This document shows positions 40,559 to 50,892 of a stretch of DNA of 64,000 nucleotides, piece by piece. Position numbers and translations under genes: made by a program. The stretch's first letter is position 1; each line of letters starts with the position of its first letter. This stretch comes from Sporosarcina sp. BP05 (lineage in GTDB: Bacteria > Bacillota > Bacilli > Bacillales_A > Planococcaceae), in assembly GCF_014282005.1 (NCBI RefSeq), contig NZ_JACFTD010000006.1:124001-188000 (forward strand), written 5' to 3'. The notes beneath the pieces were generated by a model, which saw only the letters and a list, made by a program, of their open reading frames with translations, was not told where the DNA came from and made no database searches.

Positions 40559-41326
40559 ATGAAATTAATTTCTTGGAATGTCAATGGATTAAGGGCGTGT
40601 GTAGGCAAAGGATTCTTGGAATACTTTAAATCGGTGGATGCTGATATTTTCTGCGTGCAGGAAATAAAATTGCAAGAAGGCCAAATCGATTTGCAAGTAG
40701 ATGGTTATCATCAGTATTGGAATTATGCACTAAAAAAGGGGTACTCCGGAACAGCTGTCTTTACGAAAGAAAAACCGTTAACGGTGAAGTATGGCGTAGG
40801 GGATTTGTTAACTGAAGGAGAAGGTCGAATTCTTACATTAGAGTACCCACAATTTTATTTGGTGAACGTCTACACGCCGAACGCGCAGCGTGATTTGGCA
40901 CGATTGCCATTTCGCTTGGAATGGGAAGAGGATATGAATGCATACTTAAAAAAGCTGGACAAAATGAAGCCTGTTATTTTATGCGGCGATTTAAATGTAG
41001 CGCATCAGGAAATTGATATTCGGAATGTGAAATCGAATATCGGAAACTCGGGCTTTACAGATGAAGAACGAGGTAAGATGACCGCTTTGTTAGCGGAAGG
41101 CTTTATCGACACGTTCCGTTATGTTCATCCTGATAAAACAGATGCCTACACATGGTGGTCATACATGAACAAGGTGAGGGAACGCAATATCGGTTGGCGA
41201 ATCGATTATTTCATTGCATCAAAGCGGCTTGCACCTAAGCTGAAAAACGCCGACATCCATCCAGACATACTTGGTAGTGATCATTGTCCAATTGTTTTGG
41301 AAATGGATTCCACATTAATGAGGTAA
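40559..41326 (+). CDS. exoA: Exodeoxyribonuclease III / AP endonuclease ExoA
   Basis: DNA repair nuclease acting on abasic sites and 3' ends, 255 residues. The EEP-fold motifs are all present: SWNVNGLRA at the start, QEIKLQ near 35, VNVYTPNA, GDLNVAH near 140, and the C-terminal GSDHCPIVLE. AAAGGAG precedes the ATG. Stands alone; a pseudogene follows after 7 bases. Confidence 0.95.
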   Translation: MKLISWNVNGLRACVGKGFLEYFKSVDADIFCVQEIKLQEGQIDLQVDGYHQYWNYALKKGYSGTAVFTKEKPLTVKYGVGDLLTEGEGRILTLEYPQFYLVNVYTPNAQRDLARLPFRLEWEEDMNAYLKKLDKMKPVILCGDLNVAHQEIDIRNVKSNIGNSGFTDEERGKMTALLAEGFIDTFRYVHPDKTDAYTWWSYMNKVRERNIGWRIDYFIASKRLAPKLKNADIHPDILGSDHCPIVLEMDSTLMR

Positions 41327-41333
41327 AAGGGAA

Positions 41334-41674
41334 ATGATGGGGAATACAAACCAACAAATCACGACATTTCTGATGTTCGAAAGAATAGCTGAGGAAGCGA
41401 TGAATAATTACGCATCGGTATTTGCCGATTCGAAAATCGAAAAAATGCTACACAATCCGGGCGGTACAATTATGCATGCTACATTCACGTTACGCCTGCT
41501 ATCCCGCTGTTTGTCTCATGCGATACAGCAGAAGAGATTGACCGGCTTTTTGAACAGTTATCATTGGATGGACAAGTTCTTATGTTGCTTTCGCCAACGC
41601 TAGTTAGCGTTAAATTCGGTTGGGTGCAAGATGGATTCGGCGTTTCTTGGAAGTTGAACCTTGCGAAAAACTAA
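41334..41674 (+). pseudogene. Degraded VOC-fold (PhnB-like) gene
   Basis: The first part (MMGNTNQQITTFLMFERIAEEAMNNY...) and, in another frame, the last part (VTPAIPLFVSCDTAEEIDRL to FGWVQDGFGVSWKLNLAKN, ending at 41674) both resemble one PhnB-type vicinal-oxygen-chelate protein. The reading frame shifts near 41490, and the segment normally joining the two parts is about 20 residues short. So the gene has a frameshift plus a deletion and is probably dead. The 89-residue product predicted from frame one alone would be truncated. Confidence 0.8.
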
Positions 41675-41699
41675 AGAATGAAAGAGGTAGATTCAAATA

Positions 41700-42188
41700 A
41701 TTGCTGCTATCAAACAAGTCGAGAATGGTTACATTGCCCGATATGAACGTCATATCGAGCACCCCGTAGAACATGTTTGGGCAATACTGACGGATAATGA
41801 AGAACTGAAAAAGTGGTTTCTAGAGTTAAGCGTCGGAGAACCGAGCAAAGGTGGATTCATGAAGTTCGACATGCCGGACGGTAAGTTTGAGCAACTTGAA
41901 ATTTTTGAACACACGCTATTTACTGTACTAGAATTCGATTGGTTTGGAGATGTTGTTCGTTTTGAACTGCATCCTGAACAAGGTGGTTGCCTAATGATTT
42001 TCACGGAGAAATTTACAACGACAACTGAACAAAGAATAAAAGATCTTGCAGGCTGGCATGTGTGTCTAGATGTCATAAAGTCTTTGCTTGATGGCGAGCC
42101 AATCGATTTTAGAGACGCTGAATGGAAAAAGTGGCATAGTAACTATGAACAAGCTATCAATGAACTAATGATAGCTGATAAAGAATAA
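41700..42188 (+). CDS. SRPBCC/AHSA1-domain protein with non-canonical start
   Basis: About 162 residues of START/AHSA1 fold: VENGYIARYERHIEHPVEHVWAILTD near the beginning, DLAGWHVCLDVIKSLLDGE near the end. The homologous frame opens at 41691, but contains no ATG, GTG or TTG until ATG 41859, which would delete a third of the domain. An AGAGG lies at 41683-41687, and ATT at 41700 (or ATA at 41697) is the best placed codon. Either a rare ATT start is used or the start codon has been lost. The gene is next to a pseudogene, which favours decay. Confidence 0.6.
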   Translation: MAAIKQVENGYIARYERHIEHPVEHVWAILTDNEELKKWFLELSVGEPSKGGFMKFDMPDGKFEQLEIFEHTLFTVLEFDWFGDVVRFELHPEQGGCLMIFTEKFTTTTEQRIKDLAGWHVCLDVIKSLLDGEPIDFRDAEWKKWHSNYEQAINELMIADKE

Positions 42189-42195
42189 TGCATTC

Positions 42196-42232
42196 AAAAA
42201 AGCTTCTGGGAGTCATACCGAGAAGCTTTTTT
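42196..42232. terminator. Bidirectional terminator between SRPBCC gene and MFS gene
   Basis: 12-bp stem (AAAAAAGCTTCT at 42196-42207 with 42221-42232), A-run before and T-run after, between convergent genes. Confidence 0.9.
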
Positions 42233-42256
42233 CATAGTTTAATTAACAAATTTCAA

Positions 42257-43486
42257 TTACTTATTCTCTTCCAAAGTAACAAAATTATTTTTACCCGCTT
42301 TCAAGCCGGATAGCAATATGATTAAGATTCCACCGATAATAATTAGCATTGGAACTGTCCAACCAGATGTGAAATCGTGCAGTAAACCGAATAATACAGG
42401 TCCGATGGCGGCAAGCGCGTAGCCGAAAGACTGTGCCATACCTGATAAATCCGCAGCCTCATGTGGTGTTCGTGTACGTAATGAGAAAAACATCATCGAA
42501 AGGCCAAATGCTGCACCGCCTGCAATTCCAATCATAATCATCCATAAAGGAACGAGTGCAGTTCCACCTAACATGATACCCCCATAACCCATGAGATATA
42601 AAGCTGCGACACCTACTACAATCCAGCGCTGATCTTTTACTTTCCCTGCTAGAATCGGAACGATGAATGTAATCGGTAATTGCGAAAGTTGCAAGAGGGA
42701 AACCATCCATCCAGCACTATCCGCGCTTAATCCTTGCGTTTTTAGCACCTCAGGCATCCATGCCGAAGTCGTGTAAAATATCAACGATTGTAACCCCATG
42801 AAGAAAGTAACACTCCATGCCAATGGTGAACGCCATACAGTAGGGGATTTGGCCGTTTCTGCCGGCATTTTCACAGAGTCGGGCAGTCTCTTATTTTTAA
42901 GTTGAGGTAACCAGACGAGTAGAGCGATAAATGTTAGAAGCGCCCAGATGCCCAATGCACCTTCCCATCCGAACTGCGTTTCATGTGCAAGGGGTACACT
43001 GACGCCAACTGCGATGGATGCGGATAAATTCATCGAGACAGAATAAATTCCAGTAATAAGACCGATGTGAAGTGGAAAGTTGAGTTTTATTAAACCTGGT
43101 AATAAGACATTTCCAAATGCAATAGCAAGTCCTATCAGTAATGTTCCAATGAGCAAATTAGGTGTTGTACCCAGAGAACGAATAATGATGCCCGCTGTCA
43201 ATAAAATAAGAGATACGAATAATGTCAGTTCCATTCCGAAGCGACGTGCAATTTTCGGAGCGAACGGTGAAATGAGTGCGAACGCGAGCAAAGGAATGGT
43301 CGTTAGAAATCCCGCTAACACATTTGAAATGGCCAAACTATCTCTAATTGAGGAGATTAATGGTCCGACAGATGTTAAGGGTGATCGAAGTGTGGAAGCT
43401 ATGAAAATGATTCCGATGAGAAGAAACCACGTATTGCGTGTGAATTTCAATTTTTTAGTTGTATTCATGTAATGTGGATTGGTCAA
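42257..43486 (-). CDS. CynX/NimT-family MFS transporter
   Basis: Twelve-helix major facilitator of about 409 residues, CynX/NimT type (YycB-like): TLRSPLTSVGPL after the first helix, MNLSASIAVGVSVPL, and SGMAQSFGYALAAIGP. Family members export nitroimidazole, cyanate or related compounds; the substrate is unknown. The TTG at 43486 is seven bases from GGGGG (43494-43498) and is preferred over an ATG at 43516; ATG 43468 is another choice. It has no operon partner. Confidence 0.82.
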   Translation of the reverse strand: MTNPHYMNTTKKLKFTRNTWFLLIGIIFIASTLRSPLTSVGPLISSIRDSLAISNVLAGFLTTIPLLAFALISPFAPKIARRFGMELTLFVSLILLTAGIIIRSLGTTPNLLIGTLLIGLAIAFGNVLLPGLIKLNFPLHIGLITGIYSVSMNLSASIAVGVSVPLAHETQFGWEGALGIWALLTFIALLVWLPQLKNKRLPDSVKMPAETAKSPTVWRSPLAWSVTFFMGLQSLIFYTTSAWMPEVLKTQGLSADSAGWMVSLLQLSQLPITFIVPILAGKVKDQRWIVVGVAALYLMGYGGIMLGGTALVPLWMIMIGIAGGAAFGLSMMFFSLRTRTPHEAADLSGMAQSFGYALAAIGPVLFGLLHDFTSGWTVPMLIIIGGILIILLSGLKAGKNNFVTLEENK

Positions 43487-43636
43487 GATAATACCCCCAA
43501 CGTCTACTTGTTTCATCTACAATAACACATTCATCATGCGTAGTATGTTCATTGAATTGAATGAATCATTTTTTAACTTTGAGAGACGTTGAAATGTTAA
43601 TTTCCCATGCTATACTAAAAACATTCTAATAGTATT

Positions 43637-43709
43637 CGCTCATATAATAGCGGGGATATGGCCCGCAAGTTTCTACCGATTTACCGTAAATAAATCGACT
43701 ATGGGAAGC
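43637..43709 (+). promoter_or_regulatory. Guanine riboswitch aptamer (purine riboswitch)
   Basis: All parts of the purine aptamer are visible: CTCATATAAT at the start, P2/L2 CGGGGATATGGCCCG, junction AAGTTTCTACC, P3 CGATTT/AAATCG with loop ACCGTAAAT, and GACTATG at the end. The C in GACTATG is the specificity base for guanine/hypoxanthine; adenine aptamers have T. It precedes xpt-pbuX, so ligand binding should stop transcription of purine salvage. Confidence 0.95.
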
Positions 43710-43769
43710 AACGGATTGAAAAAGTCGTACTCATTTATTTGGGTATGTCTCTTTCTTTTCCATTCGGCA

Positions 43770-45753
<1,984 letters not shown>

Positions 45754-45768
45754 GAAGTTAAATAATGA

Positions 45769-45801
45769 AAACTCCCTAGTTCACAGAGCTGGGGAGTTTT
45801 T
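45769..45801 (+). terminator. Intrinsic terminator after pbuX
   Basis: AAACTCCC...GGGGAGTTTTT with an inner AGTTC/GAGCT pairing, followed by T-run; ends the xpt-pbuX operon. Confidence 0.85.
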
Positions 45802-45910
45802 ATGTATTTTCTATAGAAAATACATTTGACATATTAATCAGAATATTATAAAGTGGAATAATAGTAATAGACATTAAACCATTAGATAACTAATCTAGGT
45901 ACTCATAAGG

Positions 45911-45922
45911 TGGTATATACCA
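45911..45922. promoter_or_regulatory. Putative FrlR operator 1
   Basis: TGGTATATACCA, a perfect 12-bp palindrome 16 bases upstream of the frlR start. The same palindrome occurs at 46715 and 50822, all in front of frl genes. Binding by the GntR-type regulator encoded here is inferred. Confidence 0.8.
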
Positions 45923-45937
45923 AGGGGAGAATTAATT

Positions 45938-46672
45938 ATGCATGAGTTTATACGAAATAAAGAAAAATCTCCATTCTATAAACAACTTGGGGATAGAATA
46001 AAAGATGATATAGAAAGTGGAAGATTTAAACATGGAGATAAGCTCCCTTCAGAAAGAGAGTTAGCAGAGCAATTTAGTATTAGTCGTATGACGGCTAGAC
46101 ATGCATTATCAGTTTTGGAAAGAGAAGGTGTTGTGGAACGGAGGGCTGGCGCTGGAACATTTATTACAAATAACCGAATAAGTATGGATTTTATTACATT
46201 CAATAGTTTCTCTAAAGATATGTTGGCAAAAGGATTTAAGCCAACCACAAAGAAACTTTCTATTCGTCAGGAAAAAGCCAAACTTTATTTAGCAGATAAA
46301 TTAAAGATTGAACCCAATGATGAAGTTACTATATTAAGAAGGGTAAGGCTAGTCGATAATATGCCAATATCTATTGAAGAGTCATTCATCCCGTCTAAAT
46401 ATTGTAAAGGAATCGTGGGTTTTATTAGTGATAACACGTCATTGTATCAAGTTTTAGAAGATCAATATGGAATTGTGCTCGTCAAAGCAAAAGAATATAT
46501 GAAGGTCAGATTTCCAGATGAATCTGAAATTAAGCTCTTAAAAATAGGAGCTAATAGCCCGTGTATTCTTAGGGAAGCAGTTGCTTTTGACATTGATATG
46601 AAGGAAATTGAATTTTCAACATCACTTATTCGAAGCGATGTGGTCCAATTTTATTCTGAATTAAACCTGTAG
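45938..46672 (+). CDS. frlR: GntR/HutC-family regulator of the frl operon
   Basis: Transcription regulator of 244 residues: N-terminal winged helix (residues 8-75, KLPSERELAEQFSISRMTAR) and a C-terminal UTRA ligand-binding domain. It resembles B. subtilis FrlR, which senses sugar amines and represses fructosamine use. It is flanked by palindromes at 45911 and 46715, so autoregulation and control of frlD-B are likely. Other GntR/HutC proteins sense other sugars; the context gives the identity. Confidence 0.85.
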   Translation: MHEFIRNKEKSPFYKQLGDRIKDDIESGRFKHGDKLPSERELAEQFSISRMTARHALSVLEREGVVERRAGAGTFITNNRISMDFITFNSFSKDMLAKGFKPTTKKLSIRQEKAKLYLADKLKIEPNDEVTILRRVRLVDNMPISIEESFIPSKYCKGIVGFISDNTSLYQVLEDQYGIVLVKAKEYMKVRFPDESEIKLLKIGANSPCILREAVAFDIDMKEIEFSTSLIRSDVVQFYSELNL

Positions 46673-46684
46673 CTTCGGCTGATA

Positions 46685-46698
46685 TTAAAGCGCTTTCA
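46685..46698 (+). promoter_or_regulatory. cre-like site upstream of frlD
   Basis: TTAAAGCGCTTTCA matches the catabolite-responsive element pattern at 13 of 14 positions and lies between the frlR stop and the second operator. It suggests CcpA control of fructosamine utilisation; this is prediction only. Confidence 0.6.
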
Positions 46699-46714
46699 AT
46701 TCGTGTATATATAG

Positions 46715-46726
46715 TGGTATATACCA
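46715..46726. promoter_or_regulatory. Putative FrlR operator 2
   Basis: Second copy of TGGTATATACCA, about 30 bases before the frlD start. Confidence 0.8.
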
Positions 46727-46755
46727 AATAAACAGATAGCAAGGGGCTAAAGTGG

Positions 46756-47604
46756 ATGAAGGTCATTGGCATAGGAGATAATGTCGTCGATAAGTATATG
46801 GATAAAAATGAGATGTATCCAGGTGGAAATGCATTGAACTTTGGGGTCTATTCGAAACAGCTAGGAATAGACTCCGCTTACCTAGGTGTATTTGGTAATG
46901 ATGAGGCATCTGAACATATTAGAGAGACGCTGATGGACCTGGACATTGATATATCCCATTGTAGGCAGCACGAAGGTGAAAATGGATATGCTCTCGTCAA
47001 TTTAGTAAATGGGGACAGAGTGTTTGTTGGGGGAAATCAGGGGGGAGTACAGAAGGATTTCCCAATTCACCTTGGTTCTATGGATCTTGAATATATAAAA
47101 GAATTTCAAATCGCTCACAGCAGTATCTATAGTGGAATCGAGAAAGAACTAAAAAAACTAAAGGACACAGGAATACTTGTCTCTTTCGATTTCTCTGATG
47201 AATTTAAAGAACAATATTTAAAAGAAATCTGTCCGAACATTGATTTTAGCCTATTATCCTGCGGTGGATTAAGTGAAAATGAAGTTCGAAATTTATTGAA
47301 AAGAGTCCACTCTTATGGAAGTAGTTTTGCGATAGGAACTATGGGGGAACTGGGATCTATAGTCTATGATGGTGAGTCCTTTTACAACCAGAAACCACAC
47401 TTTGTAGAACCCGTAGATACGCTAGGAGCTGGTGATTCATTTTTCACTGCATTTATTATTCATTATCTTAAGGAAATAGAAATAGAAATAGTACCAGTTG
47501 CAGAGAAGGGACCCATTATTAAGAGAAGTTTAGATGAGGCAGCTAAGTTTGCTGCAAAGACGTGCCTCGTTGAAGGTGCATTTGGATATGGAGTGCCTTT
47601 CTAA
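46756..47604 (+). CDS. frlD: Fructosamine (fructoselysine) 6-kinase
   Basis: PfkB-family kinase of 282 residues that phosphorylates amadori compounds at the 6-position before deglycation. N-terminal PGGNALNFGVYSKQLG and the C-terminal catalytic DTLGAGDSFFTAF are clear. In B. subtilis frlD is the last gene of the operon; here it is the first after frlR. AAGGGG ribosome binding site. Assignment relative to other PfkB kinases rests on the frl neighbours. Confidence 0.88.
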   Translation: MKVIGIGDNVVDKYMDKNEMYPGGNALNFGVYSKQLGIDSAYLGVFGNDEASEHIRETLMDLDIDISHCRQHEGENGYALVNLVNGDRVFVGGNQGGVQKDFPIHLGSMDLEYIKEFQIAHSSIYSGIEKELKKLKDTGILVSFDFSDEFKEQYLKEICPNIDFSLLSCGGLSENEVRNLLKRVHSYGSSFAIGTMGELGSIVYDGESFYNQKPHFVEPVDTLGAGDSFFTAFIIHYLKEIEIEIVPVAEKGPIIKRSLDEAAKFAAKTCLVEGAFGYGVPF

Positions 47605-47734
47605 TCCCATTATTTTTAGACTAGTATCATTACAAGTCTATTGGTTTATCTAACACTTGCAAGGGGGGTGAGGATTAGGATATTTATATCATGTTATTGG
47701 GTTGTTGTTATAAAACTATAAAGGGGCTGAACAC

Positions 47735-49030
47735 ATGAAATCGACAAGAATACTTCTTTTAGCATGTTTATCATTACTTTTAGTTGTCGCTGGATGTTCA
47801 AATACATCTGGTAGCAAAGCAACTGAGTCTGATTCTATAGAAATTAAGTTTCTGCATAAATGGCCACAACCGGAATTTTCTCCTTATTTTGATGAGATTG
47901 TTAAGGAGTTTGAAGATCAGAATCCAACTATCAAGGTGAAAATGGAGGCAGTTGCGGATGAACCGATGAAAGATAAACTCCGAGTTATTATGGGTGGTGG
48001 AGATGTTCCGGATATCGCATTTTCATGGTCAGGAGAGTTTGCACGTATGTTTGTACGTTCTGGCGCTGCCCTAGATTTAACGAAATACTTAGAGGAGGAT
48101 CCCGAGTGGAAAGATAGCTTCATCCAAGCATCTTTACAACCATTTGAATCCGATGGAAAGAATTACGGTATTCCACTTCGTTTTAATGGGAAATTTTTTG
48201 TCTATAGCAAGGAAGTTTTCGATAGATATAACCTAGCAGAACCAACAACATGGGATGAGTTCTTGGTAGTATTGGAAACGTTAAAGACTGGCGGAGAAGT
48301 CCCAATTATGCTTGGGAATGCTAGTCCATGGGCTTCAATCCATTATTTAACGGGATTAAACCAAAAGATTGTAGAGGATGAAGTACTAAGGAAAGATTAT
48401 AATCCAAAGTCGGGCGAATTTACAGATTCTGGCTATATTAAGGCGCTAGAGTATCTCAAAGAACTAGCAGATAACCAATACTTCAATAAAAATGTTAACT
48501 CGAGTTCCCATGACATGGCTAGCCAACAGTTTCTTGTGGGCACTGGGGCTATGATGTATTTCGAGCTAGAGGAGTTTCCAATGATAGAGGAAAACATACC
48601 TGGAAATTGGGGATTCTTTAAAATGCCTGATATTAAGGAAGGAAAGGGCAACCAAAATTATATAACTGGTGCACCTGATGGATTTATTGTTTCATCTAAA
48701 ACAAAGCATCCAGAAGAAGCAATCAAATTTCTAAAGTTTTTAACAAGTAAAGAAAGTGCGGAAAAATTATCAGAACAACTTGGCTGGCCGAGCCCTATTA
48801 TTGGGGCGACTAACAAAGATACTGCTTTAGAAGAAGTAGCAAATGGTGTTGAAACACTAAAGGATGCAGAGGGAATGGCGGAATGGTTAGATACGGACGT
48901 GCATGCAAAAATAGCTGATGTATACTTGTCAAATATTCAATTACTATTAGATGGAACAAAATCACCGGAAGAGATAATGAAAGAAGTTCAAGCTGTTGCA
49001 AAGGAAGTACAATCTGAAGCGAAATCATAA
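47735..49030 (+). CDS. frlO: Fructosamine ABC transporter substrate-binding lipoprotein
   Basis: Extracellular solute-binding protein family 1, 431 residues, with signal peptide and lipobox VAGC (Cys near 21). EIKFLHKWPQPEFSPYF begins the mature domain and the C-terminal half is the usual second lobe. Supplies fructosamines to FrlN-FrlM. The ATPase is not in the operon, as in B. subtilis, where a shared MsmX-like ATPase serves. Confidence 0.88.
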   Translation: MKSTRILLLACLSLLLVVAGCSNTSGSKATESDSIEIKFLHKWPQPEFSPYFDEIVKEFEDQNPTIKVKMEAVADEPMKDKLRVIMGGGDVPDIAFSWSGEFARMFVRSGAALDLTKYLEEDPEWKDSFIQASLQPFESDGKNYGIPLRFNGKFFVYSKEVFDRYNLAEPTTWDEFLVVLETLKTGGEVPIMLGNASPWASIHYLTGLNQKIVEDEVLRKDYNPKSGEFTDSGYIKALEYLKELADNQYFNKNVNSSSHDMASQQFLVGTGAMMYFELEEFPMIEENIPGNWGFFKMPDIKEGKGNQNYITGAPDGFIVSSKTKHPEEAIKFLKFLTSKESAEKLSEQLGWPSPIIGATNKDTALEEVANGVETLKDAEGMAEWLDTDVHAKIADVYLSNIQLLLDGTKSPEEIMKEVQAVAKEVQSEAKS

Positions 49031-49067
49031 TTATTGGCTACTTAACTATTCTCTGGGGGGGAGAAGG

Positions 49068-49952
49068 ATGAAGTCTTTTCAAAATACGAAATCGGCACTT
49101 TTCTATATTTTGCCGGCGTTCCTTCTTATCTTAACGTTTGTATTCATCCCGATTATTTTTAACTTGTATTATAGTTTTTACAGTTGGAGCGCATTTAATA
49201 TGGATGGAGTTTTCGTTGGCCTAAAGTATTATATAAAGCTCTTTAAGGATCCTGTATTCTATATCGCCTTAAAAAACAATTCATTATTCGCTATTATTTC
49301 AATACTAGTCCAAGTGGGTGGTGGACTAGTGATAGCGGCAGTTTTAGAGGATAAGGTGATTAGAAGATGGCAACCCGTGTTCCGTACAATCTTCTTCATC
49401 CCGTCCGTTATTTCAATTGCAGTAGTCGGGTTATTATGGCAGTTGCTATATAATCCCGATATTGGTTTGATTAACGAGGCGCTAAGGGCCCTAGGACAGA
49501 GCGAGTTGGCCCATGCATGGCTAGGAGATAGTAAAACTGCGATATATGCGATAGTTGCTATGTCTCAGTGGCAATATACAGGATATATTGTCATGCTTTT
49601 TTTGATTGCCATGCATAAAGTTCCAGGAGAATTTTATGAAGCCGCCACAATAGATGGAGCAAATCGGATACAAACATTTTTCCATATAACGATTCCTCAA
49701 ATTAGAGAGATGATTTTAGTTGGTTCTATGATTACAGTTATTGGAGCTTTTAAAGTATTTGATGAAGTCTATATTATGACTTTTGGTGGCCCGGGTCGTT
49801 CCACTGAGGTGCTTGGTACGATGCTTTATAGAGCAGCTTTTCGTAACGATGAGATGGGATATGCTTCAGCAATTGCTACTGCAATATTTTTAATCACATT
49901 AGGATTGTCATTGCTCCAGATGAGATTAGCAAAATCGGGTAAGGAGGATTGA
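49068..49952 (+). CDS. frlN: Fructosamine ABC transporter permease
   Basis: MalF-type permease, about 294 residues and six membrane segments, with the coupling motif EAATIDGANRIQTFFHITIPQ near residue 200. A frame start at 48996 overlaps frlO; I chose the ATG at 49068, which has GGGGGGAGAAGG upstream. Spaced 37 bases after frlO. Confidence 0.9.
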   Translation: MKSFQNTKSALFYILPAFLLILTFVFIPIIFNLYYSFYSWSAFNMDGVFVGLKYYIKLFKDPVFYIALKNNSLFAIISILVQVGGGLVIAAVLEDKVIRRWQPVFRTIFFIPSVISIAVVGLLWQLLYNPDIGLINEALRALGQSELAHAWLGDSKTAIYAIVAMSQWQYTGYIVMLFLIAMHKVPGEFYEAATIDGANRIQTFFHITIPQIREMILVGSMITVIGAFKVFDEVYIMTFGGPGRSTEVLGTMLYRAAFRNDEMGYASAIATAIFLITLGLSLLQMRLAKSGKED

Positions 49953-49960
49953 AATAGCTT

Positions 49961-50788
49961 ATGAGAATTACAGAAAATATTTTCCGTATTTTTGTACTGA
50001 TCTGGTTTATTGCCTATTCAATTGCCATTATCTACCCATTGATCTGGTTAGCAATGAATGGATTAAAATCTAATAGCGAGTTCTTTTTAAATACATGGTC
50101 ATTTCCAAAAGAACCGATCTGGGGAAATTATGTAGATGCATGGAATGCAGGGGTAGGCAAGTTCTTTTTTAACAGCTTATTCGTAACGGCTGTATCAATC
50201 ACGATTATTGTATTACTTGGGTCAATGGCTGCTTACGGATTGAGCCGCTTTAAATTTAAAGGAGTAAATGTCTTTTTAGTCATTATCCTAAGTGGGCTAA
50301 TGTTGGCGCCACAAGTAAGTTTGATATCCCTATACAAAATGCTTCAGATCATGGGAATATACAATACGTATTGGGCATTAATTCTTCCTTACGTCGCATT
50401 CCAATTACCTTTTGCTATTTTTTTGATGAGATCTTATTTCCTTGCCATACCCAAAGAATTGGAGGAATCAGCGATAATTGATGGCTGTAATACATGGAAA
50501 GTATATTTGCATATCATACTGCCTATGGGTAAGCCTATTATTATTGCTGCCGCACTGTTAGCAACTATGAATGTTTGGAATGAGTTTGCATTTGCCTTAG
50601 TTTTTATTGAAGACTCTGCATTAAGGACAATTCCAGTTGGTCTAATGAATTTAAGGAGCCAGCTCAATACAAACTTTGGTGTTCAATTAGCAGGATTAGC
50701 TATTTCTGCAGTTCCGATGATTGTTGTTTTTATAGTTTTTCAAAGAAGTTTTGTTCGTGGCCTTTCCGAGGGTGGGGTAAAGGGTTGA
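49961..50788 (+). CDS. frlM: Fructosamine ABC transporter permease
   Basis: MalG-type permease, 275 residues, six membrane segments, with the coupling motif ESAIIDGCNTWKVYLHIILP near residue 170. It pairs with FrlN. AAGGAGG lies upstream inside the frlN end. The frlR-type palindrome follows in the gap before frlB. Confidence 0.9.
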   Translation: MRITENIFRIFVLIWFIAYSIAIIYPLIWLAMNGLKSNSEFFLNTWSFPKEPIWGNYVDAWNAGVGKFFFNSLFVTAVSITIIVLLGSMAAYGLSRFKFKGVNVFLVIILSGLMLAPQVSLISLYKMLQIMGIYNTYWALILPYVAFQLPFAIFLMRSYFLAIPKELEESAIIDGCNTWKVYLHIILPMGKPIIIAAALLATMNVWNEFAFALVFIEDSALRTIPVGLMNLRSQLNTNFGVQLAGLAISAVPMIVVFIVFQRSFVRGLSEGGVKG

Positions 50789-50821
50789 TTATATTATATA
50801 ACCTTTGAGAATCTTGCTGAG

Positions 50822-50833
50822 TGGTATATACCA
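50822..50833. promoter_or_regulatory. Putative FrlR operator 3
   Basis: Third copy of TGGTATATACCA, 59 bases before the frlB start; implies a separate regulated promoter for frlB or a roadblock site within the operon. Confidence 0.75.
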
Positions 50834-50892
50834 TAAGACGAACTTAAGTGAATACCGATTTTTTCTGGTGTTAATAAAAGGAGGATGAAATA

